A stretch of DNA of 64,000 nucleotides from Tenodera sinensis (lineage: Eukaryota > Arthropoda > Insecta > Mantodea > Mantidae), in assembly GCA_030765045.1 (NCBI GenBank), contig CM060969.1, positions 53,822,716 through 53,886,715 of the forward strand, read 5' to 3'. The position numbers were made by a program, and so were the translations under genes. Under the pieces are notes generated by a model. That model searched no databases. It was not told the origin of the DNA and worked only from the letters and a program-made list of their open reading frames with translations. Of this stretch, positions 47,181-59,552 are shown piece by piece. Position 1 is the first letter of the stretch. Every line of letters starts with the position of its first letter.

Positions 47181-47363
47181 AAATTAGAACACCTACCAGT
47201 TTTCTACCTTCGTATACTCAAAGTTTTGTCGCACCACAGCTTTTTTATGTTTCTCCACTATCTTCTATATTTAGATGTTTTATTGCCTTATTAACTACTT
47301 TTACTCTCCAGGAATGGCTTTTTCTATACCCACAATATCGCTGCTTGATCAACGAAAGTATAT

Positions 47364-48190
47364 GGTTCACAACCGCCGATAATGGTAACGATAACCAGAA
47401 CGAGAAAGTTGAAATACATGTATTAAATTGGGAGTGTGCAGGACGGTTTCCTGGTCCTCAGGAACAGGGAGGAAGACTTGGCCAAATATTAATTTTGCTT
47501 TCCCCAAACAGGCCACGGGATGCTAGATTCTTAATGTGCGCATTATACTTTTCCTCTTCTTTACCTGATTACCCTCCCCTTATGTAAAACTTACACCCCC
47601 TAGGACTTACAAGTCAGTGCCTAGGGTCAGACGCATGTCGGGTAGGACAGGAACCTATGGACCGGACAGAGTGAAGACCTGGAAGCGGGTGATAAGTGAA
47701 GCTCCAGGTATGCGAGTGAAGAAGAGGATGACATAAAATGTAGGCGAAATCAGTGTTTGGGAATATGATAATGGAGCAATTGGTGGAATGAGTGGTGGGG
47801 GAAATATGAGAACCGGGGGAAAACCCAACCTGAGGCCGCTTCTTCCACCACGAATATCACATGCGAACAAACCGGTGGTAGGCGAACTCTCTAACCGCTC
47901 GGCCATAGCGTCGCCTTTGTACTACACTTTTCACCGTAGAAATTATTCAAGGCAGCGTGCCATGAAACAGTCACTAGAACTCTTTCTAACACAAGCTGGA
48001 AAATATAGCATTGGCCAATTAGAAATAAATGAATTCCCAATGCACGATATCGACCTCCACTTTCTATCGATAAGTTGAACGATACTGTAGCTTGCCGTTC
48101 TCGTTGCAGGACAGAACCAAAATATTCAGTCTAGCCTCCTTTTCCGTTGCCGTTATCGCTATGGTTACCCTTGCTGGGTGGTTGTGAACT
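47364..48190. mobile_element. TIR element with hexamer-periodic ends, with SINE F inside
   Basis: Left 'GGTTCACAACCGCCGATAAT' then 'ggtaacgataaccagaac'. On the minus strand the right end at 48190 reads 'GTTCACAACCACCCAGCAAG' then 'ggtaaccatagcgataacggcaacgg'. Beyond the outer 10 bp both ends repeat a 6-bp pattern NNNAAC. Minus its SINE the unit is about 490 bp. Non-coding. Confidence 0.6.
47595..47928 (-). mobile_element. SINE family F with tRNA head
   Basis: Minus strand: head 'GCGACGCTATGGCCGAGCGG' (A box, near 47920-47895), then 'catgtgatattcgtggtgga', 'ccccggttctcatatttccccc' and the end block 'ggtcttcactctgtccgg...cactgacttgtaagtcctag'. It shares its head and first body block with family A but has a different 3' part. 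Confidence 0.7.
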
Positions 48191-49262
48191 AGCTTTAAAC
48201 GCCACGTATGTCACAGTATTTATCGTTATACGAAGCCTTGACCATTTCATTGGTTGCTTTAGGCCACAGTGCAAGGATGTACCACTCTTTTGCTAAATAA
48301 TCTTAACCAACAACCAAAAGAAAGGATACAAAATGGAATAGAAACGAAATACATGTTTATACTTTCGACTGTATTGGCTAACAGAGAAACAGGTAGTGAG
48401 TGCATTCAGTTTGCTATGCAGACCTCTTTATCATGATTTGTAGGCATACCCTATCGGCTGAAGTTGGACACGCTTGAAGGGCTTAAAATCTAAGCGGAAA
48501 ACTTGATGAAGATTTTCAGAGGATGCAAATTCAAGTTTGAATGACATTCATTAAATACATAGCAAGGCGGAAGTTTATAAGAAAAAAGGTAAACAGAGGT
48601 GTATTTTCACGTGATCTCTATACTTGCTGCATATGGCAAAAATAAGTGAGTAAATAAATACAGTAAATAAATAAAGTAGCATATTTTCCCTCTAACTCAT
48701 ACTATATAGTTGATTAAAATTAGCTTTAGTGACCTATTGCTCATCATAGGAACATAACAGGAGTATAGACAAGAATGTAGCACAATTTTATTGCCATACT
48801 GTGTATTGTCATATTCATGTAAAACATATAAATCTCTAGTTTCTAAATATGATTAGTCGATTATAACAAAAGTATTTTATTTAATCATAGAGGTCCTTAA
48901 TCTCTCAAATGTGTCATAATTATAAATCACTATATGCAAGCATGTAATATATTCCTCTAGTTCTACTTAATATTGCTGCTTCCATTTGGCTTCGATTGTT
49001 AGCGATTTTAAGCACTTACATAATACGAATTTTCCTCGCCAGCATACATATATGATAAGTTCTGCGTGTGTGATTCTAATTATGTATCACAGGATCTTTT
49101 CAGAAAAAAAGCAAAGGCATCTACCTTCCCCCTTTTCCCCGTTATTGCTGCGTCATCAAGCCAGCACACTCTGGGATAGGTAAGGAGAAGAACGCTTCTC
49201 AAGAGACTCCAGGAAATGATATAGAACCAGCCGAAAGTTTTATTTGGCGCAGTTTGTACAGT
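48191..49262. other. unassigned AT-rich DNA
   Basis: Nothing recognised. Confidence 0.5.
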
Positions 49263-49263
49263 C

Positions 49264-49315
<52 letters not shown>

Positions 49316-49345
49316 GCAGAGGCATGAGAGGGAGACAGAGAGAGG
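49263..49345 (+). repeat. (GA)n microsatellite
   Basis: Perfect (GA)n at about 49275-49308 with interrupted flanks. Confidence 0.95.
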
Positions 49346-50165
49346 GGGGCAGGCACCCGAGTGTGAAAGTGACTCGTGTACTATTTTCACAATGTGATCT
49401 AAAAAGTACCATGTTATGAGGTAAAATTAGCAAGGTTATTTGGTGGAAGACTACCTCTACAAGAAAGCATGGCAAGTGCTGGACAAGTAGCCCACATTTT
49501 GCATCAAATGTTACAGCCCCTTATCTGGCACCTCGCAGTGTTTGTATTCCAGAGATGTGCACAGCCTGGGTACAGCCAAGCATGCAAGTGCGGAATAATT
49601 GCTGCTAAATCCGCAGAACAAATAGCTCCAATTTGAACAATACATTAACTGCTGCAACAGACGGATATTGTTCATCTATCAGTCTGATACAGGCCCTCAG
49701 GTGTCTTTATGTCTGAATAGCAACCTGGAAGACCAGCTATTGGCTCTCACAATTCGTCTTCTGCTTTGGCACTATCTCTGTCGTGTGCTTGTTGGAGTGT
49801 CACGTAAGCACCTTAGAAGAGAAAGGGGCTCCAGCATTGTTATATTTACTAATGGTAATAGAGTCCATGGAAGGTAGAGATAGAGAAGAGAATGGAGGAA
49901 ACACGTTGAAATCCGGTAGGTTTACAATAGTCTAGCTCAGAGATGCAACCAAGATCGCTAGAGAAATTGTGTACAGTTAAGAACAATAATACTCCTGCTG
50001 TACAGAAATATAGTGGGTTTTTCTGGCCCCTGATAACGAATTTCGAATGTGATTACTACGCTTCTGTGTGTACAGCAAGATTAAGTGTTTGTGAGATAAA
50101 CGAACCAGCTACTCTGCTGCCTTCATATCAGTAGGCCGTGTGTGGCTCTCATTATGCCTAAGCAA
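49346..50165. other. unassigned
   Basis: No recognised gene or repeat. Confidence 0.45.
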
Positions 50166-50169
50166 ATTG

Positions 50170-51130
50170 AACCACATTGGAAAGACCACATTACTGCCCT
50201 TTCTGACCCATAGTATATTCTGCTACTATTGAAACATGAAAGAAGCGAAAGTTTGTTGTGTCAAAGTACGGGATGAGCTCAATGTTGAGTAGAAAGGGAA
50301 GGGGTCGCATGGGATTAATTCCAAATGTACGAAAGCAGGCTATCCACGACCTGCTCATAGGCGCCCTCCAGCGGTGATAAGAAAGATCAAGGCATTTCTG
50401 GCAGTAATACACTTACGCAACGGACCATTGCAAAGAAACTGGGAATATCCCTCCAAACAATTAATACAATTATAAACTGTTATAAATATTGAGAAACATC
50501 ACAAAGGTTTTGTAACCTCACATTTCAGAACGTCGCATCAACAGCAGGAAGCTCTATGAGAAACACCTGGCAGGAGAAAAATGGAAATTTGTGGTTACAT
50601 TTGATGAGGCATATATGTACTTTAGTGAATGCAACAAACCCCGTGCAATTTACTGCCGACCAAGTGGTGGAAAGAGCTTCAATAATGGTATGCAGAATAC
50701 AGAGGAAGTTTCTCAAAGGGATTTACAGTCATCGCTGTAAACCACTACAATAGTAAACTAATAATTCATAGAGTTTCTAAAAAGACCAAAGTCAATTCCA
50801 GGTATTACCACCATGAGTTTGTCACCCCAATTTACTACACTGAAATTAGGGCTCTCTACGGAGAGACCAAACAAAGTTTAGATGCACCGAGTTAAGACGT
50901 CCAGTCACACTACTGTTTCCATTGCCGCATTCTAGCAAAGAATGAAGCACGAAACAACTCTGTTCAGTAACATCTCAGTAAAATCTTCTGATGCCTCTGT
51001 GATTTTTGCGGCTTTGGATTCTGAAAAGGGCTTGGAAAGTAGGCGACCTCAAACAATTGATGGTCTTTGAAAAGCCTGTAAACTTCTGGAAATGACTGCA
51101 CTATGCAAGAGCCTTCTACAATAAAAGTCG
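50170..51130 (+). pseudogene. Tc1/IS630-like DDE transposase relic, copy 2
   Basis: Same family as 15490-16330. A clear helix-turn-helix 'NTLTQRTIAKKLGISLQTIN' lies at about 50407-50466. After frameshifts, 'VTFDEAYMYFSECNKPRAIY'-like coding (first Asp near 50603) is followed by 'SKKTKVNSRYYHHEFVTPIY' (about 50777-50836). The second acidic motif reads MHRVKTSSHTT, so the Asp codon has become GTT (Val). 'KSSDASVIFAALDSEKG' and 'RRPQTIDGL' follow near 50985-51068. Numerous stops. No terminal inverted repeats found. Confidence 0.75.
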
Positions 51131-51839
51131 ATGTTCAGAGTGATTGGTCGAATGAAGGACAACAAATAGGGCATGACCGGTGTAAGAAACATCGGATTCG
51201 CAAGGTAGGAACAAATCAATGTTGACCCGCCGGCTGCTAGCGAGAGATTGTCCGCCAGCTCAGAGTTCAGAGTTATTTATTAGAGAGTGTTGGCCTGGTG
51301 CCGGTATATGCGGCCCGACTTACAGGCTTTAATTTACATGGATTATACACTTAGGTCTATTTACAATTATATATATTTACAGCGGTTTCTCAGAAACCCA
51401 TACAGTGACCCGCTTTGGGTCACCGAGAACAGTTCCCTTAGGTATTGTTTTCGTTTTGTTCACTTTCAATGTTTTTGTTTTTATCTTATCATCTTTGTAC
51501 ACTTTACTTTCACACATGCACTCCCGCAATCACTCTGGGGCATATCATGAGATATGCCCCCTCACATACATACGCCCATACACACAATTATATATACATA
51601 TACACTAGCACACGTGCACTCACACATACACACGCACACGCATACACACGCACAGTGGGCACTCGAGACTAACCGTTCCACATGTACATGTTTGCTGGGC
51701 ACGCCAAGTTATGCGTCCCAGCATATCGAACACTCGCTATTTACACTAAGTACACTTCCGCTGTTTTCCTGACGGGCAGGTTGTAGTTCCTGACTAGTTC
51801 CCTGAGGTGCAGGCCTCTGAGGTAGCGTGTGTGTGGCCT
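51131..51839. other. unassigned, with CA-rich microsatellite
   Basis: Interrupted (CA)n at about 51560-51655. Minus-strand reading at about 51750-51835 ('YLRGLHLRELVRNYNLPVRK') looks LINE-like, but I cannot place it in a domain. Confidence 0.35.
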
Positions 51840-52019
51840 GGAGCCTGTGGTTGCACAGGCGCACATCAGTCGGTGAGCCGAGCGACGTCTAAAACATTTT
51901 TATTCGTGCATGTTTAGGATGCTTCGGCTCACCTTTGCCAATGTTGGCAATCACTTAGTTGTCCACCAGCACAGGGCAGGCGGTCATATTTATAGACTCG
52001 GCATGCGAACAAGTTCGCT

Positions 52020-53395
52020 CCGCCTGCTGCAGCTCCATAGGCCGCAGTTTCCAGCAGCCAGAAAATCAAAGACCAGATGATGGAGGAGTAGCAAAAGGCA
52101 GTCGAGATAGAGAAACTGCAAAGAGAAGTCGAAAATCTCAAGGGTGAGATCGCCTACTACCAAAACGGCTGGCAAACTGGACGGGGAATCCATGCGGTGC
52201 GCCAAATTCGCGCAGGATCTCGGGTTCTGCTACAAAGAGCCTGCCCTAAGAAAGCAGCGCCTCGTCATCCTCAGCGAGGGATGGCGTAATGTCCCTGTGC
52301 GTCATAAACGCCACAGAGGAACCGGGCAGGAAAACGATTCAGATAGGTAGCGCCCCAGCCAGCAGCGCTCAAAAAGAGCGCCCAAACAGAAAACGCCACC
52401 ACATCCCCTCACCACGAGGAATACTTACGCACTGCTGAGTGCAGAATAACAAGAAGAGAATCCGAGGACCAGGGGATGGAGAAACTGCAACCGACAACAG
52501 TCCCCCATCCAAGAAACCCCTTCCCAAAACTACCTCCCACCAAAACAACAAAGTCAACTACACAGGAAAAAAAGAAAAAAAAAAAAACCATAGCCACCCA
52601 AATCCACTCCCACTTCCATCCCAACAACAGCAAACAACTCAACAACAACGCCAATAGAAAATCAGAAACCACCATGGATCGTAGTTCCAGATGCAAAATA
52701 GACAGTTAAGGTCCTCTGCTTACTGCGAGGCTCTTTGCGAGCTCAGGTTAGTGTTGATAGGACCACCGAAAACCAAAAATTGCTGCAAGAATGAGAGTTG
52801 TGCCAAATGATGGTCACCATGGAGGTCCTAAAATCCAACCAGAATATCACAAAATGTTCTAACGGGCAGCAGATAGGGCACACTTTAAGAAATTGCAAAA
52901 GGACCTCCCGGTATGTCCTTTTTGTGACCTTCACCGCCTGGCTGACTGCTAAAAAAGGGCGAAACAGGGCATTGTACCCCACTGTGGAAACTGGGGAATT
53001 GCATCCTGCCAGCTAGAGCGAATGTAAGACGTTCCGAAACGAACGTAATCGCCGTCAACTGGTAACCATAGAGCTCCGCAAGGGCCAAGACCCATGATAT
53101 ACCCGACCTGGTCAAACGAGGCATCTCCTTAGCGGGAGCTGCCGCAGGGCAAAAGGCACCACTGCCAATAGAGAATGATCCTCCTCCACAGCCCCAACAG
53201 TGCCCACCGGTGACCTGGGCGGTTTAAAACACATCTTCCAACTATTTAAGGACTTCAAGCTACCCGCACTCTTAACAAAGCTGCAGGCTTTTCTTGTCAA
53301 ATTCAAACGCTGCAGCAGCAATATGGAGAAAATTGAAACCACCACACGTCTCTTCTCAACCCTCTTAGAGTAGATGGTCTGTGTAAGGGGAGATG
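52020..53395 (+). pseudogene. LINE ORF1 (gag-like) with zinc knuckles, broken
   Basis: ORF1 protein binds LINE RNA. Early coding reads 'KAVEIEKLQREVENLKGEI' (about 52098-52150), a coiled-coil-like stretch. A Lys/Thr/Pro/Gln-rich segment (52439-52657) follows. Near 52853-53010, readings in two frames give 'KCSNGQQIGHTLRNC', 'CPFCDLHRLADC' and 'PHCGNWGIASC', decayed versions of the three CCHC knuckles of jockey-clade gag proteins; the second Cys of the first knuckle is Gly. Many frameshifts and stops. Confidence 0.65.
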
Positions 53396-53409
53396 TAACT
53401 TTAACTTAC

Positions 53410-54256
53410 GAGATCCTGTGGAATGCAGACATCATCTATAGGCAGCAACACGAACTTAAAAACTACCTAACAAAATTGACGTCGCACTCATCTGGGAAAC
53501 AAAATTAAAACAAGAGCACACTTTTAAGCTCCAGGGATAACAAAGTTTTTGGAACGACAGAAATGGCAGACGGGGGAGGGACTGCTATTTTGCTCAGAAA
53601 CACAATTGCTCATGCAAAACTGCCCATACTGACTGCACGACTCTTAAGGCCCGTGTCAATAACAAAACGATGCTGATAACACTTTATCGGCCCCCTAACT
53701 CCCCAGATTTCACACAAAATCTCGAACAAATCCTCACTTTAGAAGACCACGTTATAATTGCAGCAGATTTCAATGCCCGGCACCCCTGGTGGTTTTCTCG
53801 CCGGACAAACGCGGTCGGAAATTTCCTGGTTGAACATATAACAGAGAATCATGACATTGAAGTACATCTTTTGCCACAGATGCGGGAACTTTGGCCCTGA
53901 GATTTTGGACCTCGTACTCACAAAAAACGTGACACTCTCAAATAACTGCACTGTGTATCACAGCTTGGACTCCGACCACTTCCTTGCATTTCGACATACC
54001 GGGTGCCATTACGACCGGTCCTCAGGCCCCCGGAAGAGGACCGACGCCATCTGGGATAGGTTTACCATGAAAATGCACAGGATGGTACAACCCAAGCTGT
54101 CATACTATAGCGAGGCAAACATGGAGGTCGTCATTGAAAACGTTACTGCCTCGCTACTTATGGCCAAGAGAAATGCTACTATATATACAACAAGACCACC
54201 CACTTTTTGGACGTACCCCGAGGTAGAAAAACTCATTGCGCGGAGACGACGCTGAA
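53410..54256 (+). pseudogene. LINE ORF2 apurinic-like endonuclease domain
   Basis: The endonuclease nicks target DNA. Readings in order: 'LWNADIIYRQQHELKNYL' (start of the domain), 'WETKLKQEHTFKLQGY', 'LITLYRPPNS', 'VIIAADFNARHPWWFSRRT' (53755-53810, catalytic D-N pair), then after a frameshift 'PEILDLVLTKNVT', 'SLDSDHFLAFRHTG' (S-D-H catalytic signature, about 53968-54005) and 'TFWTYPEVEKLIARRRR', ending at a stop at 54256. At least three frame changes. Confidence 0.8.
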
Positions 54257-54280
54257 GGAGTCCCAGGAGTGAGTGCGAGT

Positions 54281-54300
54281 CGCCTGGGTTAACCCAGGCG
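54281..54300. repeat. perfect 20-bp palindrome
   Basis: CGCCTGGGTTAACCCAGGCG, identical to its reverse complement, at the junction between the plus-strand endonuclease half and the minus-strand RT half. Confidence 0.97.
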
Positions 54301-56430
54301 GATGGTAAGGTGGCCACGGTACCTATCCGTTTAGTTACGGATTTACCCGTGAGGTGGTATAGGTTTGTCTAGTTTTACAAGCTTTAGTGTTATGTCTCTA
54401 ATGATGCAGGTTAGCTTCCTGTGTTGCCATTGGCGGTGGGATGTGTCAGATCTTGGAGGTCTAGCCATACAAGCGACCATCATTGGAACCGTCGAGCAAT
54501 GCAGTGCCAGTGACAGGAAACCAAGAGGAATATGTGAAGGGTGTGGTGGTGCCAAGTGTGAAATACATTTGGCGGATTGGGTAAGAAGGGATAGCGTTAG
54601 TTACCAGCCAAGGGCGCCCTTGGGCAAGCGGTAGCTCTGTCGCCGTCTAGGTAGGCGATGGTCGTATTGCCCCAGGGTGTTAACCAACTGGTTTGGGTGA
54701 GGTGTGAGTTTGGCATACAATGTGCGAGTCCGCACGATGTCCACAATGTATATGTCGGAATCAGTGTGAAGGATGTGTGATGGAAATCTACGGTCGGTAT
54801 CGTAGATCATCCTAAGTGCCCATTTCTGCACGGCCTGCAGCCTGCGGATGGTGGAACGAGCCACCGTACTCCACACCTCGCACCCGTACAGAATCAGGGG
54901 CGGGACGATTGCACGGTACAAGCGTAGTTTCAGGTGAGTAGGCATGGTTGAGTGGAGTATGTGATATAGCTGTCTCAGGGCGCCATGTCCCAGACCGACC
55001 TTTGCCCTGACATATGGAGTGAAGGTTAGACCACGGTCAAGTAGTACCCCCAGGTATTTGGCGGAGTTAACCCATGCGATTCTTCTCCGCCGCAGTGCCA
55101 GGGATACACCCGGCCGCCAGTTTTGAACTTTGCCCAATGGAAGAGTCTGACTCTTCTGCGGGCTAATGGCCATTCTCCACTGTTCACTCCACCTGCCGAT
55201 GGCGTCGAGCTGTCGCTGTAGTGGAGGGAAGCAGTACCGAACATTTTTGTTCTGTGCCAGTATGAGGACGTTGTCTGCATACTGACACGTAACAGTATGC
55301 GGTTCCACAAGTAGATCAGACATGTAGGCAGCAATGAGCAACGGTGATAGCACGCTACCTTCCGGAACTCCAGCCGCTATGCGCCTGACCGAGGACAACT
55401 TCCCCTCCTCCCGTACGCGCAAAGAGCGATCCCGAAGGAAGCCAGCAATCAGGGTGAGGTAGGGGGGAGGGATATCTGCTTCTCAGAGTTTATACAACAA
55501 CCCCGGTGCCATGTGGTTGCAAAGGCTTTTTCTACATCCAAAAGCACTGCGACTGTTTTGAAGTTTTCCTGGAAACCCAGGGTAACCTTCTCAATCAGCC
55601 GCAGCAGCTGTTGTGTAGTGGATTGTCCATGACGAAAACCGAAGTGATGATCCGGGATGAGTTGCCTTTCCTCGAAGAGAGGAACAGGCGGGATAGGAAT
55701 AATCGTTCAAAACTTTTTTAAACGATGGGTAGCAAGCTGATGGAGCGGTAGTTTGAAGAGAAAACCGGGTCCTTGCCGGGCTTTAAAATGCAGACCATCC
55801 TCGCCTCCTTCCAACAGGTTGGAAAGTGGCGAAGCTGCAGATTTGCGTTATAAATCCTCGTCAGGTGGACTACGTCCTTTCGGGTAAGGTGCTGGAGCAT
55901 GGGCGCTATGACGCCATCATGCCCAGGGGATTTACAAGGTTTTAACCTTTTGATTTCGGAAGCCACCTGTCTTGGGGTGACCAAGGGAATATGGATCTCT
56001 GCGCGTGGCGGCGGAGGTGCCTCGTAGAGGTAATCCACCGTCGCGTCCACGAGTTTAGTAAAGTCTTCGTCCTGGACATCTTCCCGGGGTTCGAATTGGG
56101 ACCCTAGATGGTCTGCGAAAGCCGTGGCGTTCTCTTGGGGCTCAAAAGAGAGTCTCCCTCGAGTGCCATGTAGAGGATGCTGATGAGTGTTTTTGTCCTT
56201 TCTAAGGGACCTGATTATCCGCCATGGGTGCTTCTCTGTAAGATATACGTTTGCCATCCATTTTTCTGAGGCTATTTTGCGGTGTATTCACAACAGACGT
56301 CGTGCGAGGGACTTGAACCGCTGGTAGACTGCCGGTATCCTGGGATGGCGGAAACGGTGCCAGAGCCTGCGGACAGTTGCTTTGACTTTAATCAACTGTC
56401 TGAGTTCAATGAGGATGGCTCGAGGGTTAG
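54301..56430 (-). mobile_element. LINE 3' half (RT and 3' UTR), opposite orientation
   Basis: Minus-strand element running from about 56430 (linker after the endonuclease domain) through RT to a 3' UTR of about 300 bp ending near 54300. No poly-A tail is visible. It begins at about the same protein position where the plus-strand half stops, but the sequences overlap by about 20 residues and differ. Confidence 0.75.
54601..56430 (-). pseudogene. LINE reverse transcriptase with mutated YADD box
   Basis: Upstream linker 'LIELRQLIKVKATVRRLWHR' (about 56400-56340) with a stop, then 56257-55718: 'EKHPWRIIRSLRKDKN', 'KPCKSPGHDGVIAPMLQHL', 'WKEARMVCILKPGKDP', 'SNYRSISLLPIV', the fingers of RT. After a frameshift, 'VAVLLDVEKAFATTWH' (about 55570-55525) is motif A. 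The frame 55422-54601 has motif B AGVPEGSVLSPLL and motif C CQYADN (55270-55281), where the second catalytic Asp of YADD is Asn. 'KYLGVLLDRGLTFTPYV' follows, then 'IVPPLILYGCEVWSTVARST' and 'LQKWALRMIYD'-like thumb sequence. Inactive. Confidence 0.85.
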
Positions 56431-57289
56431 GTATGAAATTTGAATTTTTATAGGTATGAAATCAATACTTTACACGCATAAGGTGTTTATGAACTACCAC
56501 ACAAGGTTGCAGCACACTCTGTTTCACAGTTTTTGGGGAATTAATTACTCAATTTATTCAGAATGCGGAAGTGCCTTAATATTCAAAATACTCCATGCAC
56601 ATCTAAAACCAGGATATCACAAATATCTTATTATGTTACAAACTGTAATTTCTCGAAAACACCATTGATCTCTGGCATAAATAAAAAATAATTACTTACT
56701 TTGATGCTAACTGAAAAGATGTACCCTTTGTGTGTGTTTCATTTTTTAAAGCTAAGATTTTATAACGAAAGACTGAAGTTGAAGTCATATAAATGGAGCA
56801 CATGCTGGAAAATCCTAGGAGCATGGCACAAACTTTAATGTGCATGGAGCAAATAGTGTTTTAGGAAATGCAAAGCAGAGAAACACCAATTTCTCTCCAC
56901 ACATGCATCATGATCACGAATCAGATTTCCTATTTGTCACACCTTCTCTCTTTTGTCTAGTAGTCTCTCTCCTTAGATAACAGCTTAAACACTTATTTCC
57001 GCTGAATTTGGTTACTTAAAGGGACTTTTTGGTCCATATTTTGTTCAAATAATGCCGAAAATTTAAGCAGAAAATAAGCTTTTAAATGTAGCGCACTGCC
57101 AACCGGTGACCAAATGTTTGCGGAACGTTTCCATATACGAGATTAACCTAAAAATCATCAATTTTATAATTGTTTGGTCATTTTTAGTACCAGATTTCCT
57201 TAACCTTCCTCATCGCCTCGTATAATTTGGTCTGTTATGTTGTAAATTGTTCTCGGCGCAAGAGAAGAAAACTAGACAATTAAGAACAG
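56431..57289. other. unassigned AT-rich DNA
   Basis: Nothing recognised. Confidence 0.5.
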
Positions 57290-57976
57290 AACAATCTGAT
57301 GTGTTGTATTCACCTGACCTTCTCTACTCTTGCACAAACTCTTCTAGGAAACTCTTATTATTCTTCTTAATATTAGTCTCGTCGAACATTTGCATAAATG
57401 ATCTAACTTTCTTATAGCTGCAAGGGGAATATGGGAAGAATACAGTAGGCTGTGAGCGATAGTCAAATATTTTAAAGCTGGTCGCTATATGAAGGGCTTG
57501 AGATTCCACTCCCTTTGCACGGCGAAGATATAAAAAAATGAATACCGACCTTCCATTAGAAAAAGGTATAAGTATCAAAAACTCGCAAAGATAACAACGA
57601 ATATCTCCGAAATGGTTCATTCCACAAAAGAATTGATCGGGACATAAATTGTATGCTCGAGATCTACATTTCTGTGTGCCAAGATTTGGTCTAGCTCTTA
57701 CAGTTTACCCGCTAAGCAAAAGTCATCAAGAGTAAATGGGACTAGATGGGCTATAACCAGAACATTTAAAGTATACCTTTGATTTGCCATCAAATATCTT
57801 CAATATATGGAATATTAATCAAAATCGTTACAGCGATTTTCAAAAAATAAAAGTTTCGAAAACTTTTCATGTAAACGGTAGATTAGGGTGGAGGAATTTT
57901 CTTCAAAATCTTCGTCTAGCATCCTTTAAAGACACTAAAGTTAAATACCAACTTTGGTTTTGTTATGCTGTTCACA

Positions 57977-58012
<36 letters not shown>

Positions 58013-58135
58013 AACACGCAGATCATTTTTCCAAAAATGCTTCTTTTTCTTATTCAGGGAGCCCCAAAATACATATTTAGGATGAAATATCGTACTACAC
58101 TTAGAGTTAGCAAGAAGTTATGGGTGCACAGTTTT
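57290..58135 (+). repeat. BR repeat, almost full length
   Basis: From 'ctgatgtgttgtattcacctgaccttctctact' to 'agggagccccaaaatacatatttaggatgaaatatcgtac'. (CA)n at 57976-58015 in the standard place. Confidence 0.95.
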
Positions 58136-58375
58136 TCATATACTGCTATGTGGCTAGTACCAGAAAAATATTCGATATTATGCATTTATAAATTACATGC
58201 GGCTTATCACCCGTGAAGCCATATAGGAGTTTTGGCTTTACCCTCCGCCCCCCCCCCCCTAGAATGAAGGAAGCGTCATCTATATTTTAATTCAGCAAAG
58301 TTATTGGTACTAACAATCCTCAGAATTGTCCTTCTCCAAAAACTTTCCACTGTGTTTCATAGTTTATGGTTTCCT
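58136..58375. other. unassigned
   Basis: Poly-C at about 58247-58259; otherwise nothing. Confidence 0.4.
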
Positions 58376-58712
58376 TAATACTAAAATGACAATATTTTTA
58401 CTTTCTCCGTTACATTTAGTAAGTAAAGGAAGTAGTATATTCCACTCAAAAATTCGATGTCGAGATTTCACCGACACTTTTTTAGGAAAAGCTCCCTTGT
58501 TTTTGTAACACTAAAATCACAATAGTGCTTTCTCTACTACGTATATTAAGTAGGGGAGGTAATGTATTCCACCCAAAAGTCGATGTCAAGAGTGCACCAG
58601 AAATATATGTTTTGAGGCCCCCTGAATAAAAAAAAACCACTTTTACAAAAACGTCCGTATGTGTATGTGTGTATTGTGTGTGTATTTTGTATGTGTGTTT
58701 GTGTGTGTGTCT

Positions 58713-58783
<71 letters not shown>

Positions 58784-59430
58784 AATCTGCAGGCAGCATA
58801 ACTGAAATTTGAAAACTCGGTTATGAACCAAAGTTGGTATTTGTGTTTAACATTTTTAGGAATGCGACACGAAGGTTTTGAAGAAAATTCCTCTGCCCTT
58901 AACTATCCTTTACATAGAAAATTATTCGAAAATGTTTATTTTTTCGGAATGGCCCTAACAATTTTGATTAAAATGCCACATATGCTATAGCCCATGTAGT
59001 CCTTATTCCTGTTTCCTCTGGATGACTTTTGCATAACTGGTAAACCGTAAGAGATGGAACAAATCTTACAATACAAAAATGCACATATTGCTAAAACACA
59101 ATTTATGACCAACTGAACTTTTTTGTTCGTGGAGTGAACCATTTTGGAGATATTCCTTGTCATTTGTGTCAAAATGAACATTATGGTTCATATTTTTTTG
59201 TTAGCCGTGCAATTTGAAAGCTTTAAAATATTTGACTATCACTCAAAGCCTACTGTATTCCCATGTTTCCCTTGCATTTACAGGTAAAGTAGCAATAAGA
59301 TAACTTCTGCAAATGTTTATCTCTACCAGCACGAAAAACATATATGAATAATGGTCTGTAAGAATGGTTGTTACAAGAGTAGAGGAAGTCATGTGAATGC
59401 AACACATCAGAGTTTTACTTTTATCCTAAA
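58376..59430 (-). repeat. BR repeat, full length with duplicated 3' end
   Basis: Minus strand, ends at about 59410 with 'gcaacacatcag'. The 3' terminal block ('tttctctactacgtatattaag...ttccaccc.aaa..tcgatgtc.aga') occurs twice, at 58376-58490 and 58505-58605. The GT tract is 58658-58782. Confidence 0.95.
58706..58782 (-). repeat. (GT)n microsatellite inside BR
   Basis: About 38 nearly perfect GT units: the longest CA/GT array in the window. Confidence 0.98.
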
Positions 59431-59517
59431 AAGTAGGTGTTGCAAATTTAGTCGTAATCACTGCAACGTTGTAGGACCCTATTAAGCAGATACATACATG
59501 GACTTTTACACATACAC

Positions 59518-59521
<4 letters not shown>

Positions 59522-59550
<29 letters not shown>
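59522..59550 (+). repeat. (GA)n microsatellite
   Basis: About 14 GA units. Confidence 0.95.

Positions 59551-59552
<2 letters not shown>

Larger units (their letters stand above)
51840..54256 (+). mobile_element. jockey-type LINE, 5' half (gag and endonuclease)
   Basis: Plus-strand non-LTR element from its probable 5' UTR through ORF1 and the endonuclease domain. It stops just before the linker to RT. Noticeably GC-richer than surrounding DNA. The 3' half (RT) is absent in this orientation; a minus-strand RT half follows instead. Confidence 0.75.

Noticed and set aside
51840..56430. Single LINE with ordinary twin-priming inversion
   Set aside because: Twin priming puts the inverted 5' part upstream of the 3' part in the element's own sense; here the order is the opposite, and no poly-A tail is seen.
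58546..58831. Thr-His repeat proteins from open frames
   Set aside because: They are translations of the (GT)n microsatellite.
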